From Mytilus galloprovincialis (lineage: Eukaryota > Mollusca > Bivalvia > Mytilida > Mytilidae), in assembly GCF_965363235.1 (NCBI RefSeq), contig NC_134840.1, forward strand, positions 95,306,416 to 95,370,415: a stretch of 64,000 bases of DNA, given 5' to 3'. Under the pieces are notes generated by a model, which was not told where the DNA came from, made no database searches, and saw only the letters and a program-made list of their open reading frames with translations. Numbering within the stretch: the stretch's first letter is position 1; each line of letters begins with the position of its first letter. The translations under genes and the position numbers were made by a program. Of this stretch, positions 60,201 to 64,000 are shown piece after piece.

Positions 60201-63200
60201 TAAACCACCTTTAGCAATAATTTTTGAATTCTTCTATACTTTTTTCACTGTTCAAAAAAAGTGTTTGACACCCACCCAAAATATATTTCTCTTGTTTAAT
60301 ACATGATTTTATGGAACAGGCATGAATCTATTATCAAATGTTGATGAACATTTTTGAGAGTTCAATTATTTATTGTAAGTATTTTTTTGTCATTTTAGAA
60401 AGTTGAATTTGACCTTGACTTATTCTCCAATCTCTCTGCTAAGATGGCAGATGTATGCTGCACAGAATATGAGGAGTAAGTGGTACTCCATGTTAGGAGC
60501 AGATTTCATGGAAGACTCTGATAATGATCAAGACTCCTTAAAGGTGAGAGTTAGCTATCAATGGATAGATTTTATTTGATACTTAACATAGTAACATTGG
60601 TACTGTTTTTCTGATGCTACTAATTTGAATTTAATGTTAATCTAGAAAAATTCTTCCTATAGCAAATATTGTCTGTGTCTAATTACTATTTGTATAGCTG
60701 TTTTTGTGAGTGGAATTATAATAAACAAATTGCACGCTATTTACCTATGGTTTTGAGGCATTTGGGTAGATGTAATGCAACCATAAACCCTATATACAAA
60801 CTTAAATGGTGCTTTCACTTTCGAAAACTTTTGAACAAAGGTTCAAAGAACTTTATGATAAAATCAATGGGGCAAAAAAAGATATTTATAAAAAATCGGA
60901 ACCTACCCAACTGTAATTTTTGGACAGTTCGCCAGGAAACACACCTATTTTATGTTGTCTTATTTTATCAGCTTTACTTATTAGATTTCAGAGGATAATT
61001 ATTTAACTTTTTCTTCCAGACTGCCATTATAGAGACTAATCCTTATTTGTTAGCTATGACAATCATTGTGTCAATTGTTCACAGTGTGTTTGAATTCCTG
61101 GCTTTTAAGAATGGTAAGAAACAATTTGTTACTTTTTTAAATGTACTTTGAATTTAGAAAGGTACTTTGCATGTTAAGTTGCTATGTCAACAATAGGCAA
61201 TAAAAAAACTTGTCAAGGATATAGTCATTGAAAACAAAATAATATAATAACCAAAGACAAATAATCGATTGATAATTAGCTCTAGATGGATAGAAACAAG
61301 GTCTGCTTTGAAGCCTCTCAGGGTGTGTCACATAATCAGAAATTGTTAATATAATCACATACCTGGTATAAATCATTTATTATTTTTTAAACAAGATAAT
61401 CAAAATATAAAAAATACAGTCCTAATTTATCATATATTTATGCAAAAATTTGGTCTGATAATCAAATAATTACTATTAAAACAGCAAAATAATCACATAA
61501 TAAAAAAAACATGAGGATTTTTGACCTAGAAGGTGAGCTGACAAATTATAGTTACAAGGAAGAGAAAACAAATAAAAACAAGGAGAGTACATTGCTATCT
61601 GTGTCTGCTGTCAAATATTTCCATTATTTACAAGCACAAAAGCTTAGAACAATAGTATTTAAAAACATTTTCATCACAACAGAAAACATGTTAAACAGTG
61701 AAACTGAAAATAAAAGTGATAAATACCAGTTAAGTTGGTGTGATCAACAACACAAAAATTAACACAATGTACAAAAAATGATTAGCACAATGTATTGATA
61801 GTTGTTATTGATTATGAATGGCTGGCATGTTAAATGTTATTATATGATTTATATGGCCTTTATTTAACATCTATACATTTATAATTTTTAAAAATCCTAT
61901 TGTAAAATTTCATTTCAAATTTTTCTTAATATTAAGATATAATTACAAAAACAAAAAGAAAAGTACTGTAAATTTAGAAATTATTGTGAGCATGGTGAGG
62001 TTTTGATAATGTGACTCACATCAGGTATCTGAAACATAATTTGTATACAGATTTTCCTGAATCTTAAAAATTTGTCTCAAATTTTTGTCAATTTTCCAAA
62101 AATGGAAATAATGAATGTGGGCAATTATTTTTAATGAACTGTAACAAAAAAAGGTTGAAAATTTAAAGACATCTTTCTTCCTTTTCAGATATCCAGTTTT
62201 GGAGGAACAGAAAGTCATTAGAGGGTCTATCGGTCAGATCTGTCTTTTTCAATGTCTTCCAATCAATCATTGTTGTATTATATGTCCAGGATAATGAAAC
62301 CAATATGATGGTTCGCATTAGTATCTTCATAGGTCTAATTATAGAAATCTGGAAAATACAGAAAGTTATAACAATAAAGGTATGTTACTATGGAAACAAA
62401 CATGAAGGTCTCCATTTTGTTTTCATATGTCAATCGTGGTGGGCAAAGGGACAGTCAATGCCACTATTGATCAGGCTGATGAAATTCAATTCTTCTTTCT
62501 CAGTAACTAACTGCCTGTCATTTATTGGGGTAAAAGATTAGAACTGTTTGATCCCTGGCACCAATTTCAGCATTGTAAAATTTGTGTTTCCAGAAACTAG
62601 AAAGTATAGAAGATACATATAAAATCTTCTTTTGAAATCACATCAACTTTTCCTGAAAGTCAGAATTTCAAGATTGAGTAAAGAGCTATCATGAATCGAA
62701 GATATTTCCTTTATACTTTGATTATATAAATTTCGTAACTATTTTTGTCTCTTTTACTTCTAATGTTAATTTAACGTGATTATAGTGTTTGATCAATTTT
62801 GCTGTTTTTAATCTTTCAAATTATGTAGGATAGTTCCCATTCCTTATTTAAACCGACTTTCTCTTTCCTATACACCTTATTGCTAATCCCCGCTGACCTG
62901 GCCGCTTGAACTTTTGGCGCATACAACAATCACTTTTCCATTATGGCGTCAGATATTTTATTTTATGACGTCAAAATTTTACGGGAACTTGTGTGATATC
63001 CAGTAATGGCTGACAAATAGCAATAAGGTGCATTATGATCCAAAAGATAAATGGTCTCCTGTTTAAACATCTTAATAAACATTTAAAAAAATTCTGTATT
63101 TTTATTGTTTTTTTTTATTTTCAGCTTGATCGTGAAAATCCATTATTTGGAATAATACCAAGGCCCACTTTTGAAGATAAATCTACATATACACAATCTC

Positions 63201-64000
63201 ATACAAAAGAATATGATATGGTAAGATAACTGTCATAACTATAGATTATTCCTAAGATCATTTCAGATTATTGGTAGTCCCTATTTTCTGATCGGCTTTC
63301 CCATAATGAATTTAGAAATTATTAAATAACTACGGTTTCAACTTCTTCAGGCGAAGTGGACCTTTGTTTGTATAGTACAGCATTTCCTTATGATCTGTTT
63401 ATGAATTTTGGTCATATAGATCCTAAAGTATTCAGACAATTTTGGATTGCAAATTTTTGGTTTCAAGCATGCATTCAAGGTAACAGTAAATAAAAAAAAT
63501 GAGACAACCATCCATCCAAGTCACAATTTATGAAAAGTAAACAATTATAGGGCTAGGAAGTAGGAAAAAATGAAGTACATATGAACCTTAACTATAAGTG
63601 CAACACGTTTTGTGCTAGAAGAGAACTGTTTTGTTTACACACTAGAACAACTTGTTATGTTACAAATTTCAATGTTTAAAATTAATATTTACTGCTTATC
63701 AGCGAAGTATCCTGAATTAAGGAGCATTAGCAAAGACTGGCTAATTCAAAGTCATAAAATAATTTGTCTGCTTCAGGTGAAATGTCTTTAATCTAACTGC
63801 TATCTTCTGAACTAGCATTTAAAAAATCCAACTCAGCGTGACCATCTAGTACAAAGCAGGGTTTATTTTCATAATATAGTAACATGTTTTCATCTTGAAT
63901 ATGCATTCAAATTGCAGTTAGGCATCTATCATTATCACCATTAATGCCATATGTTTTGAGTTAATGGGTTATATTTCTGTTTCAGATGGCATTTAAATAC
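52524..64000 (+). CDS. CLPTM1: CLPTM1 transmembrane protein, 5' twelve exons, cut by window end
   Basis: Exons: 52524-52601, 54236-54397, 55179-55337, 56325-56442, 58652-58737, 59244-59361, 59827-59929, 60399-60543, 61020-61113, 62189-62379, 63125-63220 and 63986 to the edge. All junctions are GT/AG and phases chain, giving about 455 of the expected 650-700 aa. Diagnostic blocks: a first membrane segment LFIYMISSFFRR, GLMYGDWTSGPNGDG, QNNGSIYLHVYF, VNLLTGETDVHPDL, SHWHPNLTINMMDDHTPWARG, PVIYFNDYWNL, ETNPYLLAMTIIVSIVHSVF, EFLAFKNDIQFW, SLEGLSVRSVFFNVFQS, KDKSTY-like EDKSTYTQ. The large loop before the TM cluster is lumenal/extracytosolic in the family. CLPTM1 is an ER/Golgi multi-pass protein, known in mammals to retain GABA-A receptors in the ER; related CLPTM1L acts on GPI-precursor lipids. 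CLPTM1 fits better than CLPTM1L by sequence. Confidence 0.96.
53802..53958 (+). repeat. dispersed repeat, GTGTCAAAGAGACAAC family, uninterrupted copy
   Basis: Starts AAAATGGGGAATGTTTCAAA and ends ATACTAGTTCAGTGATAATG. It serves as the empty-site comparator for 49857-51215. In CLPTM1 intron 1. Confidence 0.6.
54994..55030. repeat. (TA)n microsatellite
   Basis: About 18 uninterrupted TA units in CLPTM1 intron 2. Confidence 0.9.
55389..55854. mobile_element. Harbinger-like MITE, GGCC-ended, copy 3
   Basis: TAA at 55386-55388 and 55855-55857 encloses GGCCAAATAAAAATATATGT and its complement at the right. CCGACC repeats lie just inside both ends. In CLPTM1 intron 3, starting 51 bp after the exon. 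Confidence 0.78.
57171..57207. repeat. poly(T) run of 37 bases
   Basis: A single homopolymer tract inside the GGCC-ended element at 57036-58377; its length is likely polymorphic or assembly-sensitive. Confidence 0.9.
57505..57650 (-). repeat. dispersed repeat fragment nested in the 57036-58377 element
   Basis: GGATGGAGAGTTGTGACATTGGCAATCATA-type text (in segments) and GCCCTTTATAGC, as at 25090-25245 and 44090-44200. Confidence 0.45.
59142..59207 (+). repeat. dispersed repeat fragment next to CLPTM1 exon 6
   Basis: AGAATGGAAATGGGGTATGT followed by GACAACAACCCAACC; it ends about 35 bp before the splice acceptor of exon 59244-59361. Confidence 0.6.
59395..59680 (+). repeat. dispersed repeat, GAGACAACTCTC family, longest copy
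   Basis: Runs from AATGAGACAACTCTCCACC through CATAGTCAGCTATTTAAGGG to ACCACTGAATTACAGGCTCC. The last part is the probable parent of the 49-bp minisatellite at 10826-11266. Confidence 0.55.
63487..63605 (+). repeat. dispersed repeat fragment (GAGACAAC...CAAGTCACAATTTAT)
   Basis: Shares ATCCAAGTCACAATTTATGA and AAAGTAAACAATTATAG with 9350-9465. In the last visible CLPTM1 intron. Confidence 0.5.

Noticed and set aside
60669-60998. 109-aa frame on the plus strand
   Set aside because: Lies entirely in the CLPTM1 intron between exons 60399-60543 and 61020-61113, has no known motif, and is not needed for the chain.

Overview
The window is eukaryotic, AT-rich nuclear DNA and most likely comes from a marine bivalve, probably a mussel (Mytilus-like). 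Evidence for this is short exons with GT/AG introns, three metazoan genes that can be chained exon by exon, and a dense population of small DNA transposons, tandem repeats and hammerhead-ribozyme elements of the kind known from mussels. No prokaryotic or organelle features were seen. Species assignment is inference.

Gene layout, left to right. (1) A plus-strand gene at 1108-9836, of which six exons are visible (158 codons plus a shared base). It is not recognised, and its 5' end is not found. (2) ANGEL2 on the minus strand, four coding exons from 27870 down to 16294 (about 593 aa). It is a CCR4-type endonuclease/exonuclease/phosphatase-fold enzyme with all catalytic motifs present. (3) A repeat-filled intergenic stretch of about 14 kb. 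(4) MEN1 (menin) on the minus strand, six coding exons from 52308 down to 42037 (about 701 aa). (5) CLPTM1 on the plus strand from 52524 to the window edge, twelve exons, truncated by the window after about 455 aa. MEN1 and CLPTM1 are head to head, with only 215 bp between their start codons, so they probably share a bidirectional promoter. The other neighbours share no obvious pathway.

Mobile DNA dominates the introns and spacers. There are TTAA-flanked piggyBac-like MITEs, TAA/TTA-flanked Harbinger-like MITEs, CAG-starting elements with 5-bp target duplications, a foldback hAT-like element with an 8-bp duplication, TA-type MITEs (TIR TACTGTGGATTC), one LINE 3' end, a tRNA-like SINE head, and elements with 1-5 tandem core units between conserved ends.

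The most interesting material is as follows. (a) There are small tandem elements of about 360 bp carrying type-I hammerhead ribozymes (retrozyme-like). Two ribozymes look intact at core and stems, and one insertion edge coincides with the self-cleavage triplet. (b) Unrelated TIR elements each carry a private array of short motifs: seven copies of TGTCTTGTCCGTAGACA in one, eight GAC-N8-GTC dyads in another, and eleven CTAAAGTGCGATGG units at the ends of a third. (c) A MITE end abuts the splice donor of MEN1 exon 3. (d) A minisatellite amplified from an exon/intron boundary carries repeated copies of the splice donor.
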